Made by a program: the position numbers and the translations under genes
NCBI GenBank assembly: GCA_041538185.1
Contig: JBGORM010000006.1
Coordinates: 1-64,000 of the forward strand
Length of the DNA: 64,000 nucleotides
Reading direction: 5' to 3'
Source: Melioribacteraceae bacterium 4301-Me
GTDB lineage: Bacteria; Bacteroidota; Ignavibacteria; Ignavibacteriales; Melioribacteraceae
Part shown: positions 53,620 to 63,477 of the stretch, in pieces
Layout of the letters: every line of letters begins with the position of its first letter
Position numbering within the stretch: the first letter of the stretch is position 1
The notes under the pieces: generated by a model
Databases searched by the model: none
What the model was told of the DNA's origin: nothing
What the model saw: only the letters and a program-made list of their open reading frames with translations

Positions 53620-53895
53620 ATGTACTATATACTTTTTTACAAAACAGTTGAAAATTACTTAGAGAAACGAAAACAGTTTAGAGAAGAGCATTTAGCTTAT
53701 GCAAACTCATATTATAAGCGCGGTGAGCTGCTTTTAGCAGGTGCATTAGCTAATCCATCTGATAGCGCCGTACTTGTTTTTAAAGCTGACAGTCCTCAAG
53801 TAGCAGAAGAATTTGCTAAAAATGATCCTTATGTATTAAATGGCATAATAGCTGAATGGAAAGTAAGAGAATGGACAGTTGTAATTGGTGGATAA
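53620..53895 (+). CDS. YciI-family protein
   Basis: A 91-residue protein of the YCII fold (YYILFYKTVENYLEKRKQFREEHLAYANSYYKRGELLLAGALANPSDSAVLVF...). Enzymatic role unknown. It is 59 bases after the protease gene and may or may not belong to the operon. Confidence 0.83.
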   Translation: MYYILFYKTVENYLEKRKQFREEHLAYANSYYKRGELLLAGALANPSDSAVLVFKADSPQVAEEFAKNDPYVLNGIIAEWKVREWTVVIGG

Positions 53896-54275
53896 ATTTT
53901 AGCTTAAACTTAAGAAAAAGAACATCTTTCTTTAGTAAAAAGTCTTTTTACAGCTTTAAAATAGCCATCGCTGACCATCAAAAAAGCTTCGTTTTATTTG
54001 TTATGGACATTCACCCATTCGTGGGTCGAATTATTATAATTAATACAGCGAAAATCATTTTAGCAATTATTACCAATCCTGACGTACATTGTCAGCAGAA
54101 ACAACCTCTTTCTATTGTCATTACGGCCCCGCTGTTGGCAGGGTCGCAATGAAAGTAATTTCTATAATTTGCTTAGTAGCACCAAAAATGCAACACGCAC
54201 TGCCAATACTAAATTTTCACAGAACGTGCAATTGAAATCAAAGTTAAGTTTTTTATTACCGACTTTTACTAATCA
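53896..54275. other. Spacer after the sulfur region
   Basis: No gene. It holds a small hairpin ACCCA-ttcg-TGGGT (54013-54026), whose core is shared with the hairpin at 32196-32207, and a segment (54129-54147) shared with 16375-16393. Confidence 0.6.
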
Positions 54276-55490
54276 TTAGTTTTTCTTAACAGACCTCAAA
54301 AAGGTACCAAATTGCTTTTGTTCCTCAAGTCGACATGACCAAACCAATTCATCGTTCCAGACAGTAATATCGGGGCATCCGTCGCACATGCTCTGTCTGC
54401 CATCCGGCATAAAATCAACTGGCTGAATCATCATAATGGACTGCATGTAAGCTCTTTTAAAGATTCTAAATGGGTTCTTCAGCATATTCTTTGCAGCTTT
54501 TCTCAGTCCCTTATCAAACGGCCATAAAAACAGCATAGCCGATCGACCCATACCAGCAGTTTTAGGAGATGCGTATGATAAATAAGTTCCTTTAAAAAAA
54601 TGATGCCATGCCATTACCAGTTCCAAAAACTTTGGACCCAAATAACCATATATTTTACCTGGCACACCTACTCGTTCAGTTAACAACCATTTGAACGAAT
54701 CGACTTTTTCGGTCCCATTTAGATAAGCAGCAGGTGAGAAATCGGGAAATTTTTCTCTAATTTTACTTACCAAATCCGTTGAAAGAATATCTATTCTGCG
54801 TTTTTCATCTGAATGATACATAATTGATTGCCAATCAATTTTTTTACCGCCCGCAAACCAATCAAATGGCATATCAGGTACCACATGTCTAAATGCAATA
54901 AAGACCATTGTGTGAACAATATCTATATTGTTTTGTGCCCATTCTACCATTCCAGGTACGTATTGTAAGGTATCTTCATAAACTGTAGAATTAAATGAAC
55001 AAGCAATATTTCCTTCATCGGCAAGCATCCGCGCATAATAATAACGCAGGTCGTTTAGTTCCAATTCGTTTTTGTTTCTCCATTCACCGCCTCTGCCTTG
55101 TTTGCTATCTATATGAAATGTAAATCCATAAACACCGGCTTTTTTTAATTCTTTAAGAAATTCTCTATTTAATGCCTTGCCATTAGTATTTATTATTGGT
55201 TTAAGTCCCCGCCTTTTAATTTCTGCTACCAGTTCAACTATATTGGGATACAATAATGGGTCACCACCTGCAATAGAAATACAATCAGAATTTCTATTCC
55301 GTTGAAATACATCCAGTTCATGTTTTACTTCCTCTAAGGACTTGTGTGAATTTTTTTCATTATTACGGTAGCATCCATCACATGCAAGGTTACACATTGC
55401 GGTCGGCTCAAGCCAAGAAATTGCGTTATCGGGTAATGTCCAAGGCAGCCTATAAAGCTCACGATGGTTAAGAACTCCATTGGTTTGCAT
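54276..55490 (-). CDS. Radical SAM protein with C-terminal Cys cluster
   Basis: A 404-residue radical SAM enzyme. The cluster motif CNLACDGC places C33, C37 and C40, followed by the SAM-binding GGDPL. Near the end, SMCDGCPD and WSCRLEE suggest an auxiliary-cluster or SPASM-like region. GAGGATG precedes the ATG. It lies downstream of a lipoprotein and a methyltransferase gene in the same orientation. The substrate is unknown. Confidence 0.82.
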   Translation of the reverse strand: MQTNGVLNHRELYRLPWTLPDNAISWLEPTAMCNLACDGCYRNNEKNSHKSLEEVKHELDVFQRNRNSDCISIAGGDPLLYPNIVELVAEIKRRGLKPIINTNGKALNREFLKELKKAGVYGFTFHIDSKQGRGGEWRNKNELELNDLRYYYARMLADEGNIACSFNSTVYEDTLQYVPGMVEWAQNNIDIVHTMVFIAFRHVVPDMPFDWFAGGKKIDWQSIMYHSDEKRRIDILSTDLVSKIREKFPDFSPAAYLNGTEKVDSFKWLLTERVGVPGKIYGYLGPKFLELVMAWHHFFKGTYLSYASPKTAGMGRSAMLFLWPFDKGLRKAAKNMLKNPFRIFKRAYMQSIMMIQPVDFMPDGRQSMCDGCPDITVWNDELVWSCRLEEQKQFGTFLRSVKKN

Positions 55491-55695
55491 AATTCATCCT
55501 CATTTTATTTATAAATGTTGGTTGTTAGCATACCCTAAAAAAAATAATTTATATTAACCGCTATTCTGCGGAGTAGTTGCAAAAATAAAATAAGGACGAA
55601 TTTTAGGACTAAATGTATAAAAAAGTTTTCTTCAAATAAACTCTTCGATTAGCTTTAACAAAGATTTAAAAATATTTTAAATAAAAGTTCACTCG

Positions 55696-56769
55696 TTAAT
55701 CAATTGGTTTGTTCATTATAATGTATTGTTGAAAATCATTTTTTGGTAAAAGAATTATATTTTCAGCTATAAGCTTATTTGTGGCATCTCTAATTATAAA
55801 CTGATAAAGCCACAATATATATTCCCTAAATGAGCAGCAGTTTTTATAAGTAGAATTTAAATAATTTTCGAGTAATAAATTTCTATTATTTTCAAGCAAG
55901 GCTAACAAGTCTTTAGAAACAATATCGGCTATATTCTTGAGTTTCGTTAAATCATCTTGATTTATAACAGGTATGTATAAGTCATTTAACTTATAGTCAG
56001 AAAATTTCAGACTATAAGTTATATTTTCCAAATCTTTAGTTGAATTATAAAAAATACTGTTCCTCAATCTTCTTTTGTTTGTATAAACATGCAAAGTAAA
56101 CAAAGGCAGACTTTTAGCATAATCATAATAATTTCCAAAAGGTTCTATTTCAGAATTATTATTGGACCTTTGCATTGACAAATAGTAGAATTCATTACCT
56201 CTTTTAGGTGGCGGCGATTTGAAAAATTCAACTTCTATATTTGTTATTTGCCATTTGTTTAATGCTACATCACTTAAAATAAAGAAAGAGAGTGAATCAA
56301 AAGGAACATACCGCAGAGATTCTATTTTTTCATACTCGTTTTTTATTTGAGCAATTTTTGACTTAATAATTTCTGCCACAAAAAAGCCAATCTCTTCTGA
56401 CATCTTAGAAAGCTTCTCAGCATTTTCATCATTTATTACCATAAACGAAGGAAAAAATTTACCTTCATTGTTCCTTTTAACTAAACCTTGAGAATAAAGA
56501 TCATTCAAAAGCAAATCATACTGAGAATCATTCAGATGTAAATATTTTTTTATTTCATTTGGCTGGGCTTCACTGTTAAGAAGTAGAATTAATTCTTTGT
56601 AAGGATTTTGTGATAGGTCGATACTCAATGGATGATCATCCCGAGCAACTATTTTTATTATATAGTCTTTTTTTACTTCCTCTGTTGTATGTTTGGCGCA
56701 TGAAGCAATAAAAAAAAGAAGTAGCAGACTTATAATTACTATATTCGTTTTAGTTGATTTATATTTCAT
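55696..56769 (-). CDS. Putative lipoprotein, unknown function
   Basis: From the second ATG (MKYKSTKTN) the product is 357 residues with a lipoprotein signal (LLLFFIASC, Cys 24). The rest is mostly helical and mixed, with a winged-helix-like segment near 60-110 (NEIKKYLHLNDSQYDLLLNDLYSQGLVKR), unusual for an exported protein. I do not recognise a family. Confidence 0.55.
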   Translation of the reverse strand: MKYKSTKTNIVIISLLLLFFIASCAKHTTEEVKKDYIIKIVARDDHPLSIDLSQNPYKELILLLNSEAQPNEIKKYLHLNDSQYDLLLNDLYSQGLVKRNNEGKFFPSFMVINDENAEKLSKMSEEIGFFVAEIIKSKIAQIKNEYEKIESLRYVPFDSLSFFILSDVALNKWQITNIEVEFFKSPPPKRGNEFYYLSMQRSNNNSEIEPFGNYYDYAKSLPLFTLHVYTNKRRLRNSIFYNSTKDLENITYSLKFSDYKLNDLYIPVINQDDLTKLKNIADIVSKDLLALLENNRNLLLENYLNSTYKNCCSFREYILWLYQFIIRDATNKLIAENIILLPKNDFQQYIIMNKPID

Positions 56770-56810
56770 TACTATAATAATGCTGAAGTTAATCAAATTA
56801 AATCGTAAAA

Positions 56811-57803
56811 TTATTTTTTATAACCAATCATCAAGCTGGTACCAAAACTTGTTGGCTTCAGTTCTACTTTTTCTATTTTTGCAGCAGTAAACCATTCTCG
56901 AATTTCTGTTTCGGTGTAAGTATCGCCATGTTTTGTACTTACAAGCATATTTAACGCAAACACCGCACTGTGATATGGTTTAGTTCTGTCTTCATTCATA
57001 ATAAAATCATTAATAACTATCATTCCATTTGGATTAAGAGCCTCAGCACATTTGTTAATAAGATTTTTATTTTCAGTGTAACTATTTATGTGTATAACTG
57101 CAGAAAGTAAAATTAAGTCGTATTTACCGTTAAATTCATCAATCAAGTAGTTGCCTTCTACAAAACTAAATTTATCTGACAAATCAGCTTGTTCTACATA
57201 TTTTTTTGTTAAGCGAATAACATTTGGTAAATCGAAGATGGTTGCATGTATTTCTGGTTTACTGTTTATTAATCCCATTGAAAACGCACCGGATCCTCCC
57301 CCAACATCTAAGACTTTATTAACATTTTTAAGATTTATCATCATGGCCAAGAGTTTAGATTGTTTCACAGCCCTGTAGTGCATCGCTGCAATAAAAGATT
57401 CAGTCCAATCTTTGCCTTTATTATTACTACTCTGATCACTCACTGCCGAATTTCCCTTTTTTACAGATTCCGTTAGATAACTCCAATTATCCCATAAATG
57501 GTTAGTATGAAATAGCCCAGCCATAAACTCAGGTTTGCTCTCTACCAAGTATTTAGAAGCTACTTCTGAATTATAAAATTTACCTTTTACTTTTCTAAGC
57601 AATCCCATTCCACATAATGCGTTCATTAGTCTATTAGTAGCTCTTTTATCAGTTAAAATACTTTCTGAAATCTCTTCGGATGTTTTCATATGTCCATCTA
57701 AGTAAGTAAAAATTTTTAGCTCAACAGCGGTCAACAAAATTCTACTTTCTTGAAACGCATACGCGATTTCTCTTATTTGTTCTGGTGAGTTAATTTCTCT
57801 CAT
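56811..57803 (-). CDS. SAM-dependent O/C-methyltransferase with dimerisation domain
   Basis: A 330-residue enzyme: N-terminal winged-helix dimerisation domain (EIAYAFQESRILLTAVELKIFTYL), then a class I methyltransferase with VLDVGGGSGAFSMG and DLILLSAVIHINS. This is the layout of the acetylserotonin O-methyltransferase family, which also holds CrtF and BchU. The substrate is not evident. Confidence 0.83.
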   Translation of the reverse strand: MREINSPEQIREIAYAFQESRILLTAVELKIFTYLDGHMKTSEEISESILTDKRATNRLMNALCGMGLLRKVKGKFYNSEVASKYLVESKPEFMAGLFHTNHLWDNWSYLTESVKKGNSAVSDQSSNNKGKDWTESFIAAMHYRAVKQSKLLAMMINLKNVNKVLDVGGGSGAFSMGLINSKPEIHATIFDLPNVIRLTKKYVEQADLSDKFSFVEGNYLIDEFNGKYDLILLSAVIHINSYTENKNLINKCAEALNPNGMIVINDFIMNEDRTKPYHSAVFALNMLVSTKHGDTYTETEIREWFTAAKIEKVELKPTSFGTSLMIGYKK

Positions 57804-58034
57804 TTAGTGTCTTTTTATTTTTTCTCCCAAATTAAAAATAAAAAAAGGAAAGTGTTTTAAGAAAAATCTTTTATAATAATATTAAAGAATAAGAATTTCC
57901 TAATGGAGAGTTATTTTTTTGAACTATAAAATTATAGTTACAACCTACTACAAAAAATATGATTTATTACTGCTATGGAATAAGATATCGTATATGATTA
58001 TTTTTCAAAAGCAGTATTTAAGAAAGGTAAAAAA

Positions 58035-60068
58035 ATGAACAGAATAAAATCCTTTGTAAAGGGGGAGTGGGTAGAGGGTAAGGGGAATTTTAAGAAAATA
58101 TATAACCCTGTGACTGGTGAAGAAATTGGAGAGATATCATCTTACGGAATAGATTTTAAAGGCATGCTTGAATATGCGAGAGAAATTGGCAGCAAGCAAT
58201 TGCGAAATATGACTTTCCACGAACGTGCAAGAATCTTGAAATCTATAGCTCAATACTTAATGCAGCGAAAAGATGAGTTTTATCCATTATCATATATGAC
58301 TGGCGCAACCAAAGCAGATTCTTGGATTGATATTGAGGGGGGCATTGCCACTTTTTTTACATACGCAAGTAAAGGGAAAAGAGAACTTCCAGACGAAACT
58401 ATTTGGGTAGAAGGGCAAACTGAAATTTTATCAAAATCAGGAACTTTTGTTGGTCAACATATATGTGTACCACTTCAGGGATGTGCAGTTCACATCAATG
58501 CTTTCAATTTCCCATGCTGGGGAATGTTAGAAAAACTAGCGCCAACTTTCCTTGCTGGAATGCCTGCAATTGTGAAACCTGCATCCATTTCAGCGTATTT
58601 AACTCAAGCTGTTGTAAAAGCAATTATAGAATCCAACCTTCTGCCTGAAGGGGCTTTACAGCTAATTTGTGGTGATGTGGGTGATTTATTCGACCACTTA
58701 ACAGGGCAAGATGTTGTAACTTTTACGGGCTCTGCTGAAACTGGAAGAAAATTAAAAGCACATCCGAAGATTATTGAAAATTCTGTCCGTTTTAATATGG
58801 AAGCTGATTCATTGAACTGTTCAATTCTTGGATTAGACGTTACACCAGAAATGGAAGAGTTTAACTTATTCATAAAAGAAGTTGTAAATGAAATGACCGT
58901 TAAAGCTGGACAAAAATGTACTGCAATACGCAGAACAATTGTACCATTAAATCAAATGCATAATGTGGTGAATGCTCTAAAAGAAAAATTATCTAAAGTG
59001 AAAGTTGGTAATCCAACAGAAAAAGACATTAAAATGGGTTCATTAATAGGAGTTGAGCAATGTTTAGAGGTAAAAGAAAAAGTTTCTGTTCTTAGCAAAA
59101 CTTCTGAAATTGTATTTGGGGATAATGATTCAAGAAATGGCACAAGCGCCTTCTTTGAACCGGTACTTCTTCAATGCAACACACCATTAATTTCAGCTGA
59201 ACCACATGAAGTTGAGGCATTTGGCCCTGTAAATACCGTAATGCCTTATAAAAATATTGACGAAGCAATACAAATTGCTAATAAAGCAAATGGAAGCTTA
59301 GTAGCATCTTTATTCACTACAGACGACGAATTTGCTAAAAAAATTGTTTTGGGAATTGGAGCTTATCATGGGAGGGTGATGATTCTCAATCGATATTGTG
59401 CAAAAGAGTCAACTGGACATGGTTCACCATTGCCGCATCTTGTTCACGGTGGTCCCGGCAGAGCAGGTGGCGGTGAAGAAATGGGGGGCATCAGAGGTAT
59501 TTTAAAATATATGCAAAGAACAGCCCTGCAAGGTCATCCAAACACACTTACTAATATTTGTAACCAATGGATAAAAGGCGGAGAGCAATTGACTGATAAA
59601 ATCCATCCATTTAAAAAGTACTGGGAGGAAATTCAAATTGGCGAAACATATTTTACAAACAGGCGTACTATAACTGAAACAGATATTGTTAACTTTGCCG
59701 CAATTAGCGGCGACCATTTTTATGCTCATACAGATGATTTAGCTGCTAGAAATTCTATATTTGAAAAAAGAGTTGCACATGGATATTTTATTCTTTCTGC
59801 TGCTGCTGGACTTTTTGTCGACCCTTTTCCTGGACCTGTATTAGCCAACTACGGATTAGAAGGACTGCGATTTATAAAACCTGTTTATCCAGGCGATACT
59901 ATCAGTGCAACCTTAACTTGCAAAAAGAAAACAACTAAAGAAAAAAAAGAAAATGAACCACCACAAGGTATAGTGGAATGGCATGTTGAAGTAAAAAACC
60001 AAAACAATGACATTGTAGCTGCCTACACAATATTAACTCTAGTGAAAAGAAAAGAGGTGAACGCATGA
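58035..60068 (+). CDS. paaZ: Oxepin-CoA hydrolase / 3-oxo-5,6-dehydrosuberyl-CoA semialdehyde dehydrogenase
   Basis: A bifunctional ring-cleavage enzyme of phenylacetate breakdown, 677 residues. The N-terminal aldehyde dehydrogenase has the catalytic cysteine in AGQKCTAIRR (about 295). The C-terminal MaoC-like hydratase (about 530-677) has ISGDHFYAHTDD and RVAHGYF. It overlaps the next gene by four bases but lies about 34 kb from paaABCD. Confidence 0.95.
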   Translation: MNRIKSFVKGEWVEGKGNFKKIYNPVTGEEIGEISSYGIDFKGMLEYAREIGSKQLRNMTFHERARILKSIAQYLMQRKDEFYPLSYMTGATKADSWIDIEGGIATFFTYASKGKRELPDETIWVEGQTEILSKSGTFVGQHICVPLQGCAVHINAFNFPCWGMLEKLAPTFLAGMPAIVKPASISAYLTQAVVKAIIESNLLPEGALQLICGDVGDLFDHLTGQDVVTFTGSAETGRKLKAHPKIIENSVRFNMEADSLNCSILGLDVTPEMEEFNLFIKEVVNEMTVKAGQKCTAIRRTIVPLNQMHNVVNALKEKLSKVKVGNPTEKDIKMGSLIGVEQCLEVKEKVSVLSKTSEIVFGDNDSRNGTSAFFEPVLLQCNTPLISAEPHEVEAFGPVNTVMPYKNIDEAIQIANKANGSLVASLFTTDDEFAKKIVLGIGAYHGRVMILNRYCAKESTGHGSPLPHLVHGGPGRAGGGEEMGGIRGILKYMQRTALQGHPNTLTNICNQWIKGGEQLTDKIHPFKKYWEEIQIGETYFTNRRTITETDIVNFAAISGDHFYAHTDDLAARNSIFEKRVAHGYFILSAAAGLFVDPFPGPVLANYGLEGLRFIKPVYPGDTISATLTCKKKTTKEKKENEPPQGIVEWHVEVKNQNNDIVAAYTILTLVKRKEVNA

Positions 60069-60910
60069 AAAACTTTCTTCTGATAATTAACATATTATTT
60101 GCATTGTCAAATATTACTGCACAAGTAGAACTGCCGAGATTAAGTCCTAATGCTACTGTATCTCAAACGGTTGGTTACACTAATATCACAGTTACTTACT
60201 GCAGACCGGGCGTAAAAGAAAGAAAAGTTTGGGGCGAGTTGGTTCCATATAATAAAGTTTGGCGTACTGGTGCTAACGAAGCAACTACAATTGAATTTAC
60301 CACTGATGTTGTTGTTGAAGGAAATAAAGTCCCAGCAGGTAAATATGGCTTATTTACTATTCCAACCGATAAAGAATGGACAATTATTCTAAATAAGGTT
60401 TGGAATCAATGGGGAGCTTTTAATTACGATTCTAAACAAGATTTTCTACGCTTCAAAGTATTGCCATTAGAACATCCGTTTACCGAAAGAATGATGTTTG
60501 CCTTTTCGGAACTTACCGATAGCAGCACAGTACTTAATCTATTTTGGGAAAGATTAAATATCCCAATTAAAATAAAAGTAGATGTGCTGTCTCAAGCTTA
60601 TGAAAAAATTAAAGACGCAATTAAAAAATCCAATACTGATTGGCACACTTATGCTCAAGCAGCTGAATATTGTGCAGACAATAAAGTCTTTCTTAAAGAT
60701 GCCCTGCAGTGGATTAATACTGCAATTGAACTTAATAAAAATTTTTTCGTCTATTACGTAAAGGCAAAAGTACTTTTCAGCATGAAAAATTATAATGATG
60801 CATTAATAGCCATTGACAAATGCAGACAAGCAGGCAGCAACGACAAAGATTACGATTCCTATGTAACAAGGGTAGACTTGCTTGAGAGCCAAATTAAAAG
60901 TAAACTATAG
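60065..60910 (+). CDS. Secreted DUF2911 protein with TPR-like tail
   Basis: A 281-residue protein with a signal peptide (LLIINILFALSNITAQ). The DUF2911 core follows (VGYTNITVTYCRPGVKERKVWGELVPYNKVWRTGANEATTIEF), then a helical region with TPR-like units near 185-275. Function unknown. Coupled to paaZ by an overlap of four bases. Confidence 0.83.
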   Translation: MKNFLLIINILFALSNITAQVELPRLSPNATVSQTVGYTNITVTYCRPGVKERKVWGELVPYNKVWRTGANEATTIEFTTDVVVEGNKVPAGKYGLFTIPTDKEWTIILNKVWNQWGAFNYDSKQDFLRFKVLPLEHPFTERMMFAFSELTDSSTVLNLFWERLNIPIKIKVDVLSQAYEKIKDAIKKSNTDWHTYAQAAEYCADNKVFLKDALQWINTAIELNKNFFVYYVKAKVLFSMKNYNDALIAIDKCRQAGSNDKDYDSYVTRVDLLESQIKSKL

Positions 60911-60915
60911 TTAAC

Positions 60916-62139
60916 ATGAAAAAATTTGATATTCCTTCTAAATACAGAAGTTCGATAATTTCTAAAATAAAAGAACACCGTAAACTTGGCGACCCGCGAA
61001 AAAAAGATTTCTCGCCAACAGTTTTAGATTTTGGACCTCTTAATATCTATGTGGCTCGGCATTTCGGTTTCTGCTACGGCGTTGAAAACGCTATTGAAAT
61101 TGCTTACAAGATAATCGATGAAAATCCCAATAAAAGAATCTTCTTACTAAGCGAAATGATTCATAATCCCAGCGTTAATGATGACTTGCAAAAGCGGGGT
61201 ATCACTTTTGTTATGGATACTTACGGCAATCAATTAATATCTTGGGACGAAATTAATGCCGATGACATAGTAATAATACCAGCCTTTGGAACCACAGTTG
61301 AAATTGAAAACATGCTCATAAAAAAGGGCATAGACACAATAAAATATAATACTACATGCCCATTTGTTGAACGGGTCTGGAACAGAGCAGAAACACTCGG
61401 TCAAGAAAATTACACTATTATCATTCACGGCAAACTAAAGCATGAAGAAACACGAGCAACTTTTTCCCACAGCATTCTTAAATCAGCTTCATTAATCATT
61501 AGAAACCTCGAAGAGGCCAAAATATTAGGAGATATTATTTTAGGGAAAATTCCTGGCCAAAAACTTTATGAATTTTTTTCGGGAAAATATTCTGAAAATT
61601 TCGATGTCAAAAAAGATTTGCAAAAGATAGGCGTTGTTAATCAAACTACAATGCTTGCTTCAGAAACTCAAGCAATAGCCGATTATTTAAAAAATATTAT
61701 GATTAAAAAATTTGGCAAGGAAAAATTAAAAGAGCATTTTGCAGATACACGCGACACTCTTTGCTATGCAACAAACGATAATCAATCAGCTACTATTGCT
61801 CTTTTAGAAACAAACTCAGATTTTGCTTTAGTAGTAGGTGGTTACAATAGTTCTAATACCACTCATCTTGTGGAAATATTAGAACAAAAATTTAAGACTT
61901 ATTTCATATCAGACTCAGAAAAAATAATATCTAATGAGAGCATCAGGCATTACGACATTCATGCCAAAAAAGAAATAATCACAAAAAATTTTATTAATCA
62001 AAAAGAAAAAGTTAACATTGCCATAACCAGCGGAGCTTCATGCCCAGATTCTATAGTTGACGAGGTAATTAAGAAACTTATCTCTTTCTTTGAAAATGCA
62101 AAAAGTCTTGAAGATGTAATATTAACTATAAATAATTAA
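60916..62139 (+). CDS. ispH: 4-Hydroxy-3-methylbut-2-enyl diphosphate reductase (long form)
   Basis: Final step of the MEP isoprenoid pathway. The three cluster cysteines are in HFGFCYGVENA (C53), TTCPFVERVW and TLCYATNDNQSA. At 407 residues it is the long form seen in plants and cyanobacteria, with an N-terminal extension and extra helices. It follows DUF2911 by five bases. Confidence 0.92.
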   Translation: MKKFDIPSKYRSSIISKIKEHRKLGDPRKKDFSPTVLDFGPLNIYVARHFGFCYGVENAIEIAYKIIDENPNKRIFLLSEMIHNPSVNDDLQKRGITFVMDTYGNQLISWDEINADDIVIIPAFGTTVEIENMLIKKGIDTIKYNTTCPFVERVWNRAETLGQENYTIIIHGKLKHEETRATFSHSILKSASLIIRNLEEAKILGDIILGKIPGQKLYEFFSGKYSENFDVKKDLQKIGVVNQTTMLASETQAIADYLKNIMIKKFGKEKLKEHFADTRDTLCYATNDNQSATIALLETNSDFALVVGGYNSSNTTHLVEILEQKFKTYFISDSEKIISNESIRHYDIHAKKEIITKNFINQKEKVNIAITSGASCPDSIVDEVIKKLISFFENAKSLEDVILTINN

Positions 62140-62193
62140 CATTCGGTACTATTTTGCCCACGTAAGCCTATAAACCAATTTAGAACTAAGCAA

Positions 62194-62910
62194 TTATTGC
62201 TTGTTGTCAGCAATTTTTAAAAAATTGGCAAATAATTGTCTCCCCACTCGAACATATTCGTCATATATATTACTAAAACTTTCTCTAAGTTGATTTCTAT
62301 CTAACTGAATAAGATCGGGGTCTTCTTTGATCCATCTCTCGAACATTTCATTTGTAAGCTCAAAATGGCACTGAATGCCATAAGCATTTGAACCTATTTT
62401 TACAATTTGATTTCGACATAGACTTCCAGTGGCTAAAAGTATCATACCTTTGGTCAACTCAACAGTTTCACCATGCAAGTGAAATACATTAAATGAGTAT
62501 TCAAGATTATTAAATAATTGGTCTTTTCTGCCTTCCTCAGTTAATTGTACAGAAAAATTTTGACCTTTCGGATCTATAAAACCTATTTCTTTAAATGGAC
62601 ATTTAACAACTTTTCCGCCGCTTGACTTAACCAAAAGCTGAAGTCCCAAACAAATCCCGAGGTAAGGAATTTGTGCCTGCAGAATTTTCTGTATGTAATT
62701 AATCTCACTTTTTATTTTCACGCTTTCATCATTTGCACTATCTGACCCGCCAAGAACAACTACGGCTCCAAAATCTTCACAAGGTGGAAGTGTCTCGCCG
62801 AGCTGCAAATCAATAATTTTGTAAGGAGCTTGATGCTCTTCCAATACTTCTTTAATTAAACCCGGACCCTCTCTGCTTTCGTTTTTTATGATTAGTATCT
62901 CTTTTTCCAT
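62194..62910 (-). CDS. Class I glutamine amidotransferase-like protein
   Basis: A 238-residue protein with the nucleophile elbow YLGICLGLQLL (C87), a later histidine in GIQCHFELT, and glutamate after it. It resembles the GMP-synthase-type glutaminases acting alone. The start at MEKEIL is used; a six-residue longer form is possible. Its partner is unknown. Confidence 0.82.
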   Translation of the reverse strand: MEKEILIIKNESREGPGLIKEVLEEHQAPYKIIDLQLGETLPPCEDFGAVVVLGGSDSANDESVKIKSEINYIQKILQAQIPYLGICLGLQLLVKSSGGKVVKCPFKEIGFIDPKGQNFSVQLTEEGRKDQLFNNLEYSFNVFHLHGETVELTKGMILLATGSLCRNQIVKIGSNAYGIQCHFELTNEMFERWIKEDPDLIQLDRNQLRESFSNIYDEYVRVGRQLFANFLKIADNKQ

Positions 62911-63001
62911 GTTTATTTCCATCGCCAAATTTTGAATAATATAAAATACAAAATGTTCTTAAAGGAATTAAATAAAATAATTATTACTTGCTTTTAATAG
63001 C

Positions 63002-63325
63002 GTTCATAACATATCTGTCCAATATATTTTTTATTTCGTCCCTAAATGGACTTAATCTATTTCTTTGTTCTTTATCCTATAAATATTTTGTCCTGAGGGG
63101 ACAATAAAGCTTTGATTATGCATAAACCAATGTAATCCCTTTAGGGATTATGTTATAGAATAAATAAATATCAAACTGAAGTTAAAAGTCCCGTATGGAC
63201 GAGATAGGGATTGATTTACAAGACAGGTAGAATAGTCCAAAATCATGAAGTTTTCTAAATTTATTTGGTAATTCATCCCTTCGGGATTTGATTTCAAAAT
63301 TATTTTGGACAGCAGTGGTTCATAA
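63002..63325 (-). mobile_element. Hairpin repeat element, copy C, with 8-base target duplication
   Basis: Body 63010-63317, same sequence and orientation as copy A and complementary to copy B. It is flanked by GTTCATAA at 63002-63009 and 63318-63325. It retains both ends, so it serves as the reference copy. No coding sequence. Confidence 0.83.
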
Positions 63326-63477
63326 AATTATACGGATGAAACAATAACCCAGATTAGCTAAGTTTTGAAATTATAGAGTGATATCATTGAATAGCCAAAT
63401 CCTTATTTTAATGAAGCAGGATAGTGGCAGAATAAAAATGATTCGGTTATTTTTTAATCATAAAATTGAGGAAATGA

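Noticed and set aside
62180..62210. AAGCAATTATTGCTT as a terminator between ispH and the amidotransferase
   Set aside because: Six-base stem containing a stop codon in the loop, without T tracts on either strand.
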